The notes beneath the pieces were generated by a model. The model searched no databases, was not told the origin of the DNA, and was given only the letters and a program-made list of their open reading frames with translations. Of a stretch of DNA of 64,000 bases, positions 29,561 to 41,864 are shown one piece after another; positions within the stretch are counted from its first letter, which is position 1; every line of letters starts with the position of its first letter. The DNA comes from Ovis canadensis. Its lineage: Eukaryota; Chordata; Mammalia; Artiodactyla; Bovidae. The DNA is taken from NCBI RefSeq assembly GCF_042477335.2, contig NC_091255.1, forward strand, positions 45,486,501 to 45,550,500. The letters run 5' to 3'. The position numbers and the translations under genes were made by a program.

Positions 29561-32500
29561 TATTCTGTTTGCTCCTGCTGATGGTGGCTTCTGGCCTGCA
29601 GGCTGGAGACTAGATGAGAGGTGAGGTGACATTTCACCACTGGAGAGGAAGCTTGGGGGCCTTCCTGTTGCCAATAAGAGCCGGAGCTGTGACAGGCCTC
29701 AGGCTCCCGCACAATTCCCACGGGAACCGCTGGGGGAGGAGACAGCCAAGGTCCGGGCTTATCTTCACTCTGGCGCGTCTGGGAAGCGGGGTCAAGTGCG
29801 ATTGTCTGGGTTGGTTTTCTAGCAGAAGAGGGTAAAGGGCCTAGATACACAGTCTGTTAAGTGTCCCAGTCAAGAGAAGATCCCCAGGAGGGAAGGGGGA
29901 GGAATTGCTGGGGAAGGATCCCTCGCGAACCCCACCGTTCCAAGGCCAGATCCGCTGGGCTGGGGGAGCCCTAAGATAGGCCTGGCTCTCTCAGCCCCAC
30001 CCACTCTGGCTGCTGGCTGAGGGGGTTCCAGTGGGGGAGAGAGCATCCTTGCCCTGGGTCCTGCCACTCTGAGGAGGAGATGCGATGCCTAGACTGCCCG
30101 TGTCCTGTGGGAGCATGTCTGAAACATGGATGCAATGCTGCCATCCCCTCCTGTATTCTCAGGGGCTGGGGAGAGGGGACATGGCCCAGGGCCTTGGGGA
30201 CCGCCTAGTCTAAGAGGTGTGTGACCTGGGACGGCGCACTGTGCCTTTCCAGGCCTGTGCTCACCTGTCCTTCCCAGGCTGCCCCTGTTTCCGCTCCCTG
30301 TGGAGCCTGAGGCCAGGCTCTTGTGTGGCCCAGCCCGCAGGGAGCTCCAGGGAGGGGCGGCAGGTGCGGGAGGGGGCACCTCCTGGAGGAAAGTGCTGAG
30401 TCGGCACTCAGAGCTCCTGTTCCATTATTCATCCTGGCAAGAGATTTCCCTCCTCCTTCCCAACCCAGGCCCACTCTCAAGAAATGCCCCCCCCCTTTAA
30501 AACCCCCCTCTCAGCATCCCCCCCTCAGCTGGAAACTCTTAAGCAAAAAGGTCGTCAAGATGATTAAATGCGAACAGATTTTCAGCTCTTTTTCCACTTT
30601 AATTAAAAATGGGCTCTCCATTCAGGGGAAGCTGGAGATGAAATAGCAGCTCCCCAAAGGGCCTTGTGCTGAAAAGTTGGGGGGGCGGGGCGGGGAATGC
30701 TCAGGGATATCTGAGGGTTGGACTGTGGTGGCCTAGGGTCAGGGGCCTGGCCTGGAATTGCCACATGCCCAGGGCCCTGCCCACAGAGGGCAGCAGGAGC
30801 CCTGAGGCCTTGGGCACTGGAGACAGACAAAAGCAGAGGCAGGCTGGTGGGGGGAGGGGGCATGGGCAGCATGTCTGCACCCTGGGGTGGGGGTGGAGTG
30901 GGGAGCAGGAGTTCCATTTCCAAGACCCTCACTACAAGGGGTGCTCCAGGATGGGGCAGGAACAGGTTGCCATCCTCCAAAAGGGCTGGGGCCTGCACAA
31001 AACATTTAGGATAGAAAATAACAAACCAATAAGTACCTTCCAGAACAACATGGAAGTAAACCCGGGGGGTGGCCCAGTGTACCATGACTGGAGACTAAAA
31101 GAACTAGGGCAGCTGCAGCAGGCTTCTCGAAGGCGATTTCAGATCCCAGTGAAACGGGGCTGTGCAGGGCAGCAGTGGGAAGACTGTGCAAAGGGGAGCG
31201 AGACGAGACACAGAGGGTTTTATTGCATTTTACTATGAAGATGGAGAGATGAGGAGAGCAGGGAAAAGCCATCTCTCCTCCTCCTATCAGGGATCGGGAG
31301 CCAGGAGAGAAGGGAAGGAATGGCAGGGGAAGGGATGTGGTTAAGACACCTGAGAACATCCGTAGGGGGGAGGAGGGGAGGGCGGGGGAGCTGGCACAGG
31401 CTGCAGGAACAACAGGAGCCCACGGCCCTTGGTCACCGGGAGAGTGTAAGAGGGCAGGGTTGCATTTGAAGTTCCGGACCGCCTCTGCACTTCACGGGGA
31501 GAGGACACTGCAGGAGGGAGAAAGGCCTCCCACCACTTCCTATACCTGGGCTGGGTGGTCCCACCTGCCTCCACTGGGATGCGAGGGTGTCCAGTTGGTC
31601 TTTATCCCAGGAAGAAAAGTGATCCCTTCCTGGTAAACTACCCTGGTGTGTGGGGCAGCCCAGAGCCCACTGTGCAGCTCCCAGGCAAAGAACTTCCCCA
31701 CACCTCCAGGGAAGGGCTCACAGGGCCTTTTAGAGTCCATCCCCAGGTCTTTTCAGTTCTATATTTACAGCCACCTTCCACTGTGAATTCCACCAAAGTT
31801 AGGAGAGCACGAGGCAGGGGAACCACCAGCTAAGTGAGGCTCCCAGGGGAGGTCACAGGTGTGCTGGGCCTTGATCTCACTGGAGCCGGGAGGGGAGGCC
31901 GTTCTGAGCACCAGGGCTGTCCGAGGCTATCTGAATGTGGAAGGAGGCTGTCCGTGTGGAACTGCTGAGCCATCAATGTGGGGCAGAACAGGGGACGGGG
32001 GAGAAAGTGGATTGAGTTGAGTTCAAGTGCATGGAGCTGGCCATGCACGCTGGGAGCACTCTGAAGGCCCCTTTTCTTTGGGTGACAGATCACTCCCTCT
32101 CCTTGAAATGCCCAGCCTGCCCAGGGGGCAGGCAGCAGGATCCAAGCCAAAACTTCCTGCTCCTCTGAGAATCTCTGCCCATCCACCCTCTCCCTGCTGT
32201 CTCTTGCTGTCTCTGGTTCCCATCACCCTTTGTCTGAAGGCCTCTCCCCAGCAGTTTTGGGAGAATGAGCGTCTATGCCCAAACCTCAGCCACAGTCTCC
32301 CTGACTCCCCCCTGTTTCTATAGGCTACCATGCAGTATGCAGCCCAGACCAGCAGCCTGGCACCTGCTGCTCCAGGAAAGAAATTTGGCAGGAGAGGGGA
32401 GGGGTACTGGCTTGACACTAGGTGAATGGGGAAGCTGAGCCCAGACCATCCCCCACTTCGCCCAAGCAGCCCCTTTGCCTTTGCCCTTACCTCCTTCATT

Positions 32501-32649
32501 CTGTTTTTAGAAAAACCAGGGGCTCCGTGGCAGGGAGTAGCCTATTTTGACAGAGTCCAAATAGAGCAGTGTGGGGAGGGGCAGTCGAAGGGGTAGGAAG
32601 TGTGTCTCTGTTGGCGGGCACAGCCTTGCCCGGAACTCGCTTTTCATCC

Positions 32650-32910
32650 CCAGTGTTAATTATCAAAATTAACCAAACACTATAAATAACCCAACTCGGA
32701 GACTTGAAGAGCCTCACTTCTAATTAATTCATTTCCAATCAAGACACTTCTGCGCCCCCCTACCCTAGAATCTGAGGGATAGGGACCTCATTGTGCAGCT
32801 TTTCAAATATCGAATCCCTGGCTCCTGAGATGAGAAAGCTCAAAGAGAAAAAAGAGAGGAAGGAAAAACACTCTGCTTTCTTGGAAGGGGGTGGCCTATA
32901 AATAACCCCA
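32650..32910. promoter_or_regulatory. Candidate noncoding element with paired MEF2/TATA-like motifs
   Basis: The 13-mer CTATAAATAACCC occurs at 32680-32692 and again at 32896-32908. Its first ten bases fit the MEF2 consensus YTAWWWWTAR and also a TATA box. Nearby are GTTAATTATC, AAAATTAACC, TCTAATTAATTC (about 32719-32730) and a CArG-like CCCATATTGG. Function is inferred. Confidence 0.4.
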
Positions 32911-33117
32911 TATTGGTGCATTTGATGGACGACATTCGTGTCTAGATTGGCTTTTGTTGGGATGAGGAGACATGGAGGGTGGGGGTGGGGTGCGGAGACT
33001 TCCATCTGCCGCCTCCTTTACTGGGCAATAAATTTAAAGCAAGACTGTGAGCGCCATCCAAGGCCTCCGTGTTGGCTAGAGCTGGGGAGACTGATCAATA
33101 GAGGAGGAGGAGGGATG

Positions 33118-33760
33118 GGGTAAAGGGAGAGAGAAAGAGAGAGAGAGGAAAAAGATAGAGAAAATGCAAGCCCCAGAATGAGTTCAGGGAAGGGGAGAAA
33201 GACAAGGGGAGAGGATAAAGGAATGAGAAAGGGAAAGAACCATAAGGAGGAGGGCAGAAGGGAAGGGTAGCAGGCAGGAGGGGGTGGAAGGGTCATTTCC
33301 ATCCCCACCTTATGCTATGACTTTGCCAGAGACCTGGCGAGCTTCTCCAGGGGTACCCTTCCTTGTGTCCAGCTGCCTCATGCCAGCATCCTCTTGTGTC
33401 TCCTCTCCTGGGCTGTGGGCATCCGTTGAGCAGTTGGGTGGCCTATGTGCCCTACCCTGCAGGCAGGCCCTGGCTCTGGATCCCTACTTGGAAGAAGACC
33501 CCTTAGGGTCTGCTCATTGCCTTCCTGAACCAAGCGCCCTGCTGGACAGTTGCCTGGTGGAGGGCACTACAGGGCAGAGATGGAGTCAGAAGAGAAGCAA
33601 GGAGGAAGAGATAGAAAAGGAGAAAGGAGACAGAAGCTGAAGCATGGAGAAGAAGAAGAAAGAAGGACCAAGTTCAAGACTGGATGACAGGAAGGAGAGA
33701 AAAGCAGAGACTGAGAGGCAGGCATAGAGACAGAGGAGGAGAGAGGAGGAAAACGGCTTT
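33118..33760 (+). repeat. Two purine-rich (GA-rich) tracts
   Basis: 33118-33290 and 33575-33760 consist almost wholly of A and G on the plus strand, with short GA runs, separated by ordinary sequence. They are low-complexity and could adopt triplex (H-DNA) form. Confidence 0.75.
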
Positions 33761-33849
33761 GGCTCAGGGGGCCTTGGTGCCCTGGGGTCCTAACCACAGG
33801 GCCTGCTGGAGCTGAGTCCCTGGATGCCAGGGCTGGGTGGGCTCCCTCA

Positions 33850-34165
33850 AGTGCTGTGACCTCGGGCAAGTGAGTGCCTCCTCTTTACACATCTGCAAAA
33901 TAGTGGTCACGTCCACCTTTCCTCCTCCTGACATGGTCGTGAAGATTAAATGAAGTTAAATACTTACCAAACTTTTAACCAGGATCTGCCTGCCAACTCA
34001 GGAGCCATGGATTTGACCCCTGGATCAGGAAGATCCCCTGAAATAGGAAATAGCAACCTACTCCAGTATTCTTGCCTGGAAAATTTTAAGGACAGAGGAG
34101 CCCGGCAGGCTACAATCCATGGGGTCACAAAGAGTCAGATGTGACTGAGTACACAAACACTGTCC
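33850..34165 (+). mobile_element. MIR fragment interrupted by Bov-tA
   Basis: 33855-33965 resembles MIR ('ctgtgacctcgggcaagtgag', 'gaagattaaatgaagttaaat'). 33978-34165 is a Bov-tA: 'tggatcaggaagatcccctg', 'ctactccagtattcttgcc', 'aaagagtcagatgtgactgag'. Its tRNA head is diverged. Confidence 0.75.
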
Positions 34166-37100
34166 TGAAATGAACAGTCAGTTCAAGATGCCTGTTGTTA
34201 TTACAATCAATGCTAGTAGTAGAAGTACTAGTATTAACAAGAGGGCTGGTTTTTCCTCCTCTCACCCTCTGGCAGTGAGCGCCTCCAGATGACACACCAT
34301 CCTATCCTGCAGCAGGTGGGCTGTGGCGCCAGCCTCCCCACCCACCAGACTTAGACTGGGGCTCCCGAGGGCAGGGCTGTGTCCCTCGTCCCAGAGTGGG
34401 GGCTTCCTGAACTCTTTTTGGGTGGGCTGGGAATCCCCCAGGAGAGGAGGTGCAGCCCAGGTTCCCTTATGACCCTGAGTGCCCACTCTGGCCCTTCATG
34501 GCCAGAGGGCCTGGGACTTGGGGTGGATTATTGACCAACTGACTGAGTGGCCTGTGGAAGCCACAGCCGAGGGGGCTGACTCCAGCTGACCTTTGCCCTC
34601 TCTCCCGACCCTGCTGCCTCCCATTAGAAACAGTCCACCTGGTCCTTCCCCTCCTTCAGCTTCCATCCCCTCAACTCTGGCTGAGATGAAGGAAGGGATG
34701 GACCAGGTTGGCAGAGTGGCTCTTCCCTGATACATCCTGTCCTTGGCCTCTCCTTCAGCAAGATGGGAAGGGGTCTGCTGGGAGCCAGCCCCTGGGCAAT
34801 CTGATCTCCATTAGGCCTTTCTCTGGTTCTCATTACTGAAGCCCAGGCGGCTTCGGAAACGTGTAATTTCCCTGGCGGCTTTTCTCTCTTTCCTCTGCCT
34901 TTTGAGGTCCCTCTCCTGTCCCAGTCCTCCTTGGAGGCCCCTCCTCCAGTGGATCAGCAATGGGGTACACATGAGTCTGAGCTTTATGGGGGTGCCCATG
35001 ATATGACCTTCAATCTCAGCCCAACTCTGGGGGCACCCAGAATGCTGCCTTTCCTCCCAAATAAAAGATAACTCCCCTCTCCCTGCTTACTTCCCCTGGG
35101 GTCCCTGACTTTACCCTCCCCCACCTGCAGCGTACACCTCAGAATCTGAGAGAAAGGGTTACTGACTGCTCCACTGGGCCTCCGCAGAAGGTCTGTGTCA
35201 GGTTCCACCCTAAGGAAGGGAGGCAAGAGTGAATGAACTGCACGAATGGTCAAGCAAACAAATGAATGAAGAATGGCAGCAGGGGCCAGGGGCAGAACTC
35301 AGCCAAGGAAAAACTCAAAGCCAAAGATGCTTATCGCCCCTGTTTATTTCTCCAGCCTCATCACCCCACCCTGCCCCCCTTTAAAACTGCCTTACTCCCT
35401 CCTACTCATTCACACCTTGACCTAGGAACTGCCTTTTCGGGGAGCCCTCCATCTTGTTCCAGCCTGTGTGACCCACGTGGGACCTCAGGCACCCTGCTCC
35501 CCGCACCCCACCCCCTGCTCACCAGCACGCCTCAGCAGGGTCAGTGATCGCCTTCACTATCTGGCTGGATGCTGAGCCTTTTGGGGAGGAAAGTGAGTGT
35601 GTCTTATCCATCTGGTATTCCTCCTCGCTTAGCACAGGCCTGTGTAGCAAATACTAGATAAGTGTGGGTGAATGAACGCGTGGGTAAGGAATGAATGGAG
35701 GAAGATGAACCAACAGCAGCGTAAACAGCACTGGGAGAGGATAGGGAAAGTCAAGAAGGCGTGCCCTCCGTGAACTTTCTGTAGCCTTTAAAACTCTAAT
35801 TAGAAACCAAGCGTCAGCATGGGGAGAGGAATATGCAGATAAACGTGGAGCTGCACCTCTACCTAAATTCAGTATGCCGTGTGCTCACGACCAGAAGGGA
35901 GGCATTGTGTGTTTTTCCATTTTAAAAACTCTCCTTTAATATTGGATTATTATGTTTACAATTCGTGAGTGCCTTTTTAAGGACATTCTGAGGTTGTTGG
36001 GAGCAGGGAGGAATCCCCAGATGAACAGGAGAGATTGTGGAGAGGGTTCCCCACTGTCCGCTTGTCAGGTCTCTGGCTCCGCACAGTTCCCACCTCCTCC
36101 TCCAGGACTGGACTGTGGCCTGGCTGAACCCAGATCTGCTGGAGGAAGGAGAGAGTATCCTGCTTGCAAGGGAGGGCAACTGCAGAGCCTAAGTAGCCTT
36201 GATTAAGTGTCTAAATGGACAGGCCTGGGCAGTGCCCAAATAGAGTGTAGCAGACATTGTCCCTGCCCTCTGGGGCTTCCAGGATGCCAGACACACAGAC
36301 GGGGACAGACATAAATGGGCAGCCAGGGATGAAAAATCAGACTCTGTGTGTGTACACATACATATAAGATGACCCTCTTTTCTTTCCACCTGGTGAACTC
36401 CTATTCACCCTTCAAAGCCCAATCCATTTATCCAATCATTCAGGTATCCATTTGTCATGGACATCTGTTGCTCAGCACCACTTTTTAGCTGATGGGAAGC
36501 CTCCTCTTCCCAACTCTTTTGTGAAGAGAAGCTTACTTTCACTTTACTTTCACCCTTCTTCCCACTCCAGGAGTGGTCCTGTGACTAAAGCCTGGTAACA
36601 TGTGATCAGTTTAAGAATGAGTATATCACTAAACCCATCCAATTAGAGTCAGCCCTGGGATTTCTTTGGGGCTGCAAGGGAAGAAGTACTTTCTTTGCGC
36701 TGGGATACTGAGCTAGAGTATAGTAAGCCTTCTTACCGTCCCTTGGGCAGAGCCTGACTGAGCGTAAAACCAACGCAAGAGAAGAGCCAAGAGCTGCTCG
36801 ATGGCGACAATGAGTATTTGCACTCAGCTTTGCCTGGATATTGATGTTAACCCCCTACCCTACTCCAGGAAGTTTAGTTACGTTGAGCCACATTCTCCCT
36901 CTCTTTTCACTTTAGCCAGTTTCAGATGACTTTCTGTTCCTGACAGGCATCATTTCATTTATTAAACACCTACTGTGCTCCTCCTCTGTGTCACGCTGAG
37001 CTGAGGGGTGGAATCCGAGGATGTGGAAGCCCAGCCCCTGCCTCCCAGGAGCTCAGAGTTTCCTCAGCTTTGTCCAGAGGCTTCCCCTCTGTGCTGCCTG

Positions 37101-38245
37101 GCCAGCTTCCACAATGAGGCCCCCTGTCCCCTCTGCTCCCTGGTAGCAGGTGCACATGATCCATTCAGTATTCACCGGTCACCTGCTGCACACCAGGCTC
37201 TGTGGATCCTCCTACCATCCTACTGTTGTAGACCATGTCTACATCTGTCCCTGCGTCTGCCTGGTAGACTGTAAGCCCTTTGATGATGGGTGCCAAGTTG
37301 GTGAATCCTCAGTCCCTGACAGCTGCGCTTGTTCCTGTTTGTTGCATAGTTGAATGTACCTCTCGGGGTGTTTCTATGTACTGGGGGGAGGCAGGGTCAG
37401 TCAAAGATAAGGACAAGACGACATAGAGCAGAAGTGCCTGGAGGGTTCTAGATCCAGCTAGGGCTCTGCCAGAAAAGCCAGCCCACTTCTCTGATCCATC
37501 CAATAAGCTTTCCTGCCAAAGCATTCCATAGGCACTCCTGCCTCTGAACTGATCCTAGAAATTCTGCCCTCTCTAAGCCTCACCCATAGTGTCCCACCTG
37601 GCCATGACCTAGACCAGTGTGAGGTGTCACTGAAGCCCCTCCTCTTGGGCCCATCCTCCCTCCAACACTCTTTAGCCAGCGTGGGGATGGGGCCTCCTTG
37701 AGCCCCTGGAGAGGCAGAAATCCTTAGACTGACACAGACTGACTCATTACTACTTCAGACCCTTTGCCTCCTTTGTCCTCTTGCGTCCCTAGCCTCCTTT
37801 TTCTCTTCCTATCCCCGCTTCGTCCTCCATTCTTTGTCCTTTTCCTAATGTACTTTTCCAGCTCTCCCATCTTTCCACTAGGTCAATCCTTCTAGTCCAT
37901 GTCTGCAGCTGGGTGCATTTCTGTAAACAATTAAGTTTGTAATAAATTCAATTGTATTACATCCTTATTAGAAGTTTATAGCATTTGGAAAGAGGGGCTC
38001 AGGCAGCTAAGAGGCTGATATCCTCTCTGACGGCTGAGTGCCTGGAAGTGAAGTGCTCCCATTTGCAAATTAACTTGTGCTTAACATATTTCATTATCTC
38101 TGCACATTTCCCCCTGTCGAATCATCCTGAGTCTCTCTCTTTCCTTCCTCTCTGCCTGAGAGAGTTTCTCCTCCTTTACCTTCCTCCAGTCCCAGGAGAC
38201 AATCTCCTACAGCAGAAGGATGCAGACTATATAGCAAGAAGGACT
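34166..38245. other. Intergenic region with L2 relics and candidate noncoding elements
   Basis: L2-like 3' pieces lie at about 35340-35665 and 37070-37360. AT-rich, motif-bearing blocks lie at 34800-34900, 35780-36000 (TGTTTAC, GGATTA) and 37915-38115 (below). No gene is recognised. Confidence 0.45.
37915..38115. promoter_or_regulatory. Candidate noncoding element with forkhead, POU and homeodomain motifs
   Basis: GTAAACAA (forkhead) at 37923-37930 overlaps CAATTAAG. ATTTGCAAAT, a palindromic POU/octamer-like site, lies at 38061-38070 and runs straight into TTAAC. It is AT-rich and not a known repeat. Function is inferred. Confidence 0.35.
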
Positions 38246-38249
38246 TCCA

Positions 38250-38462
38250 GTTGGTGGTTTAATCACTCAGTCGTGTCTGACTCTTCGCAGCCCCATCAAC
38301 TGTAACCTGCCAGGCTCCTCTGTCCATGGGATTCTCCAGGAAAGAATACTGGAATGGGTTGCAATTTCCTCCTCCATGGGATCTTCCTGACCCAGGGATT
38401 GAACCCGGGTCTCCTGCATTGTAGGAGGTCTCATTATTGCCTGAGCCACTAGGAAAGCCCCA
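38250..38462 (-). mobile_element. Bov-tA SINE
   Basis: The plus strand shows the reverse Bov-A monomer ('tcactcagtcgtgtctgactc', 'ctgccaggctcctctgtcc') followed by the reverse tRNA head ('gattgaacccgggtctcctgc', 'gcctgagccactaggaaagccc'). Confidence 0.9.
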
Positions 38463-39157
38463 TGGTAGTACCTTAAAAGAATCCTTAGATAGAAGGAGAG
38501 GAAGGGAGAAAGTGAAGGAGTCTCCATCCGTGAAGCACTGAGGTCACAGGTGGAAGAAAGGGAGGCTGGCCTCCTCGGGCCCAAACCTGAGGGCCTGGGA
38601 CCCCCAGAGTAGTTGACATGATTCTGTAACCCAAGACTCTGGGTTAGAAGTGGGAGAAAACAGCTGCACACATCTGGAAGACGCTTGCCCAGCTCCATTA
38701 GCCCAGGCACCAGCCAGACCGTGTTTGATGTTTGATCTTGCCCTCAGCACAGGGAGGAAGCCAATGAAATGTCAGAGACTGCTTATGGAGCCACCCCCTG
38801 CCACCAGCCTGGCTCCCCTCCCTAGATCCCCTGACAGCCTAAGCCAACTTCCAAGGCATAAATGAAATGCCAGAAAACCAAACACTGACCCCGCTACCCC
38901 CAACCTCACAACAGTGGAGTCAAAGCCAATTCCCCATGGGTGGGGGTGGGGAGCTGGAGCTCCTACCCGCTCACACCCCTCCCCAAGCTTTTCTTTCTAT
39001 CTCAGGCCCTAGAAGAGAGGCTGGGTGCCAGACCACAGTCACGCCTCATTTTGGTTCTTTTTTGCAGAGGGCAGGTAACTGATGGAGATTTTTATAGGGA
39101 AGCGGTAGTGATTCCTGAAGACTTATTTGGAAGAGGAAGTGCTTGTGGATACCTAGG
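38463..39157. other. Intergenic, nothing recognised
   Basis: Unique sequence. No gene or repeat supported. Confidence 0.4.
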
Positions 39158-39342
39158 GCTTCCCTGGTGGCTCAGCTGGTAAAGAATCCACCTGTAATGT
39201 GGGAGACCTGGGTTCAATCCCTGGGCTGGGAAGACCCCCTGGAGAAGGGAACGGCTACCCACTCCAGTATTCTGGCTTTGAGAATTCCATGGACTGTATA
39301 GTCCATGGCATCAAAGAGTCAGACACGGATGAGCGACTTTCA
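39158..39342 (+). mobile_element. Bov-tA SINE
   Basis: 'gggcttccctggtggctcagc' head, 'gggttcaatccctggg' B box and 'cccactccagtattctgg', with an internal deletion before 'aaagagtcagacacggatgagcg'. Confidence 0.9.
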
Positions 39343-40597
39343 CAGGAAGACAGCAAACTGCTATTAAGTAGGACTGGAATGTATAGCAAGGAATACAAAG
39401 TTAATGTGCATTTACTGAGCACCTACTACATGCATAGCTACAGAGGTAACTAAAATGGTCCACAGGGGAGGCAGGTAAGTAAGTGGATATAAGTAGGTTG
39501 ACAAGGACAGTTAAGCCACCACAATATTTGGAGGCAGTGACACTTGAACAAGGCTGAAAAGAGTGAATAGGAGCAAACAAGGCAGAAATGAGAGAGGAGA
39601 CTCCTAGGCCGTTGAAGGGGAACTGACATAATCCCTGAGATGCAACAAAGCATGAGTCTGTGGGGTGGGATGGGTGGAGACAGTTTTAGAAAAAGCTCCC
39701 ATCTAATAACCCTTCACATTTATACGGCACTTGACATCTTGCTAGGTTCTTCTCAAAGTCATAATCTTGTCTAACCTTCCCCACAATCCACGGGACGCAG
39801 GCTTTAGATGCTCAGTGCGGGAATGAGGAGCCTAAGGCTCAGAGAAATCAAGTGACTGACCCACAGTCACACAGCGGCTGCTACAGCTGCATCAGAGCTG
39901 AGCAAGCCCTGTGAAGAGTCGCTGGTCCTCACGGGGCTTTCCGACTGAGGGAGATGGTGTGTGTGTGTGGGGGGGTGTCCAGACGGAGTACCCGGGGCCA
40001 TCCTAGAACTGGGAACATTGAAGCAGGGAGGAGAAGAGAGTGGGCAGTTTGGACAGGCTTCCTGGCCGAGGGAGGGATGGAGGGAGGTGGAGGCGGGAAA
40101 TAGCTGGTGTGAAACTTAATGAAGGTGGTGTTTGGGAGAAAAGGAGAATTGAACGGGCACAAGGAGATACCAGAAATTGTGAACTGGATCAAATTGAGCT
40201 GAAGTGGGATGACAGTGAAGGAAGGGGCTGAAGGCAGTCCTGAGGGACACCAGACAGAGGAGGCAGTGGGGGCCCCACGTGGGGAAGTGGCTGGGAGTGG
40301 GATCTGGAGAGGAAAAAGCCATATCCTGGTTTCACAATTTTCTAGTACCCACCATCTCAGAGGAGTGAGAATTAAGCAGGCTAACACTTAGTGTAGTCCC
40401 TGGTACTTGATGGCATGTAGGTTCTTTATAGAAAGTCCCAGGGAGATAATGGTAGAATCAGAACTTCTGGGAGAAAAATTAACATTTACTTAATAACTCC
40501 TGTGTGCTAGGAGCTATGTAAGAAACTTCTACACTAGTTAGAGTTTTCCAGAGTTGCTGGGTCATAAGACTCAATGGGGCGATTTAGATCCTTTCAG
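39343..40597. other. Intergenic with MIR and old repeat pieces
   Basis: 39405-39440 has the 'tttactgagcacctactacatgc' motif. 39705-39890 is a reverse MIR ('acatttatacggcacttgac', 'gaggagcctaaggctcagag', 'cacagtcacacagc'). 39960-39975 is a short GT/G run. The rest is unique. Confidence 0.5.
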
Positions 40598-41355
40598 TTC
40601 AGATCAGTTCAGTCGCTCAGTCATGTCCGACTCTTTGCGACCCCATGAGTTGCAGCACACCAGGCCTCCCTGTCCATCACCAACTCCCAGAGTTCACCCA
40701 AACTCATGTCCATCGAGTCAGTGATGCCATTCAGCCATCTCATCCTCTGTCGTCCCCTCTTCCTCCTGCCCCCAATCCCTCCCAGCTTCAGAGTCTTTTC
40801 CAATGAGTCAGCTCTTCGTATGAGGTGGCCAAAATATTGGAGTTTCAGCTTTAGCATCAGTCCTTCCAATGAACACCCAGGGCTGATCTCCTTTAGAATG
40901 GACTGGTTGGATCTGCTTGCAGTCCAAGGGACTCTCAAGAGTCTTCTCCAGCACCACAGTTCAAAAACATCATTTCTTTGGCGCTCAGCTTTCTTCACAG
41001 TCCAACTCTCACATCCATACTTGACCACTGGAAAAACCATAGCCTTGACTAGACAGACCTTTGTTGGCAAAGTAATATCTCTGCTTTGGAATATGCCATC
41101 TAGGTTGGTCATAACTTCCTTTCAAGGAGTAAGCGTCTATTAATTTCATGGCTGCAATCACCGTCTGCAGTGATTTTGGAGCCCCCCAAAATAAAGTCTG
41201 ACACTGTTTCCCCTTCTGTTTCCCATGAAGTGATGGGACCAAATGCCATGGTCTTCGTTCTCTGAATGTTGAGCTTTAAACCAACTTCTTCACTCTCCTC
41301 TTTCACTTTCATCAAGAGGCTTTTTAGTTTCTCTTCACTTTCTGCCATAAGGGCA
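40598..41355 (-). mobile_element. BovB (RTE) LINE fragment, 3' part of ORF2
   Basis: On the minus strand it encodes the C-terminal half of BovB ORF2, from 'M-A-E-S-E-E-K-L-K-S-L' (after the YADD motif) through the [11 protein letters not shown] segment to the 3' tail. At least one frameshift separates the blocks 41348-41109 and 41112-40621. 5' truncated and inactive. Confidence 0.93.
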
Positions 41356-41359
41356 GAGG

Positions 41360-41660
41360 ATTTTTTTTTTTTAAGATGTACTTATTTATTTTTGGCTGTG
41401 CTGAGTCTTCACTGCTGCACATGGACTTTCTCTAGTTACAGCAAGCAGGGGCTACACTTCATTGTGGTGCTTGGGCTTCTTGTTGCCATGGTTTCTCTTG
41501 TTGCAGAGCATGGGCTCTAGGTGCTTGGGCTCAGTAGTTTTGGCACATGGGCTTAGTTGCTCCGTGGCACGTGGGATCTTCCAGGACTAGAGATAGAACC
41601 CATGTCCCCCTTCAATGGCAGGCAGATTCTTAACCAATAGACCACCAGGGAAGCCCATGA
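41360..41660 (-). mobile_element. CHR-type SINE, long copy
   Basis: Begins at the plus-strand left with a T-run (its A tail), then 'ttatttttggctgtgctg' and 'gggcttagttgctccg', ending in the reverse tRNA head 'gaccaccagggaagccc'. It directly abuts the truncated 5' end of the BovB fragment. Confidence 0.85.
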
Positions 41661-41864
41661 CTAAGTGTTTTTAATAAGGGTCCTGGGAGGTTGTTAAGTC
41701 GGACGAGTTTGGGAAACACAGGTGAGCAAATCAAAAGAAGACTGGTTCTAGCATTGAGGGGGGCAGCAGGAGTGTGATAGAGGGACCCAAGGCTTATGGA
41801 TGAGGAGGACAGCTGCCGGGGGGCTCCAAGCCAGAAGGACAAGGGACTACAGGAGTACACTGAT

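Larger units (their letters stand above)
29561..33840. other. Repeat-poor intergenic region with candidate noncoding elements
   Basis: More than 4 kb upstream of NGFR almost free of ruminant SINEs and LINEs. AT-rich, motif-rich blocks lie at about 30530-30640 (ATTAAATG, TTTAATTAAAAA) and 32640-33090 (below). Purine-rich tracts lie at 33118-33290 and 33575-33760. Frames of up to 190 codons (30666-31238) have no recognisable similarity. Confidence 0.45.

Noticed and set aside
30666..31238. 190-codon plus-strand frame upstream of NGFR, with overlapping minus-strand frames
   Set aside because: No domain, no splice or promoter context; Gly/Trp/Arg-rich composition fits G-rich noncoding DNA.
40621..41348. 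Reverse-transcriptase-related frames as host genes
   Set aside because: They are BovB ORF2 pieces with frameshifts and a repeat 3' tail; the same holds for 52251-53225, 56961-57318 and 59257-62280.
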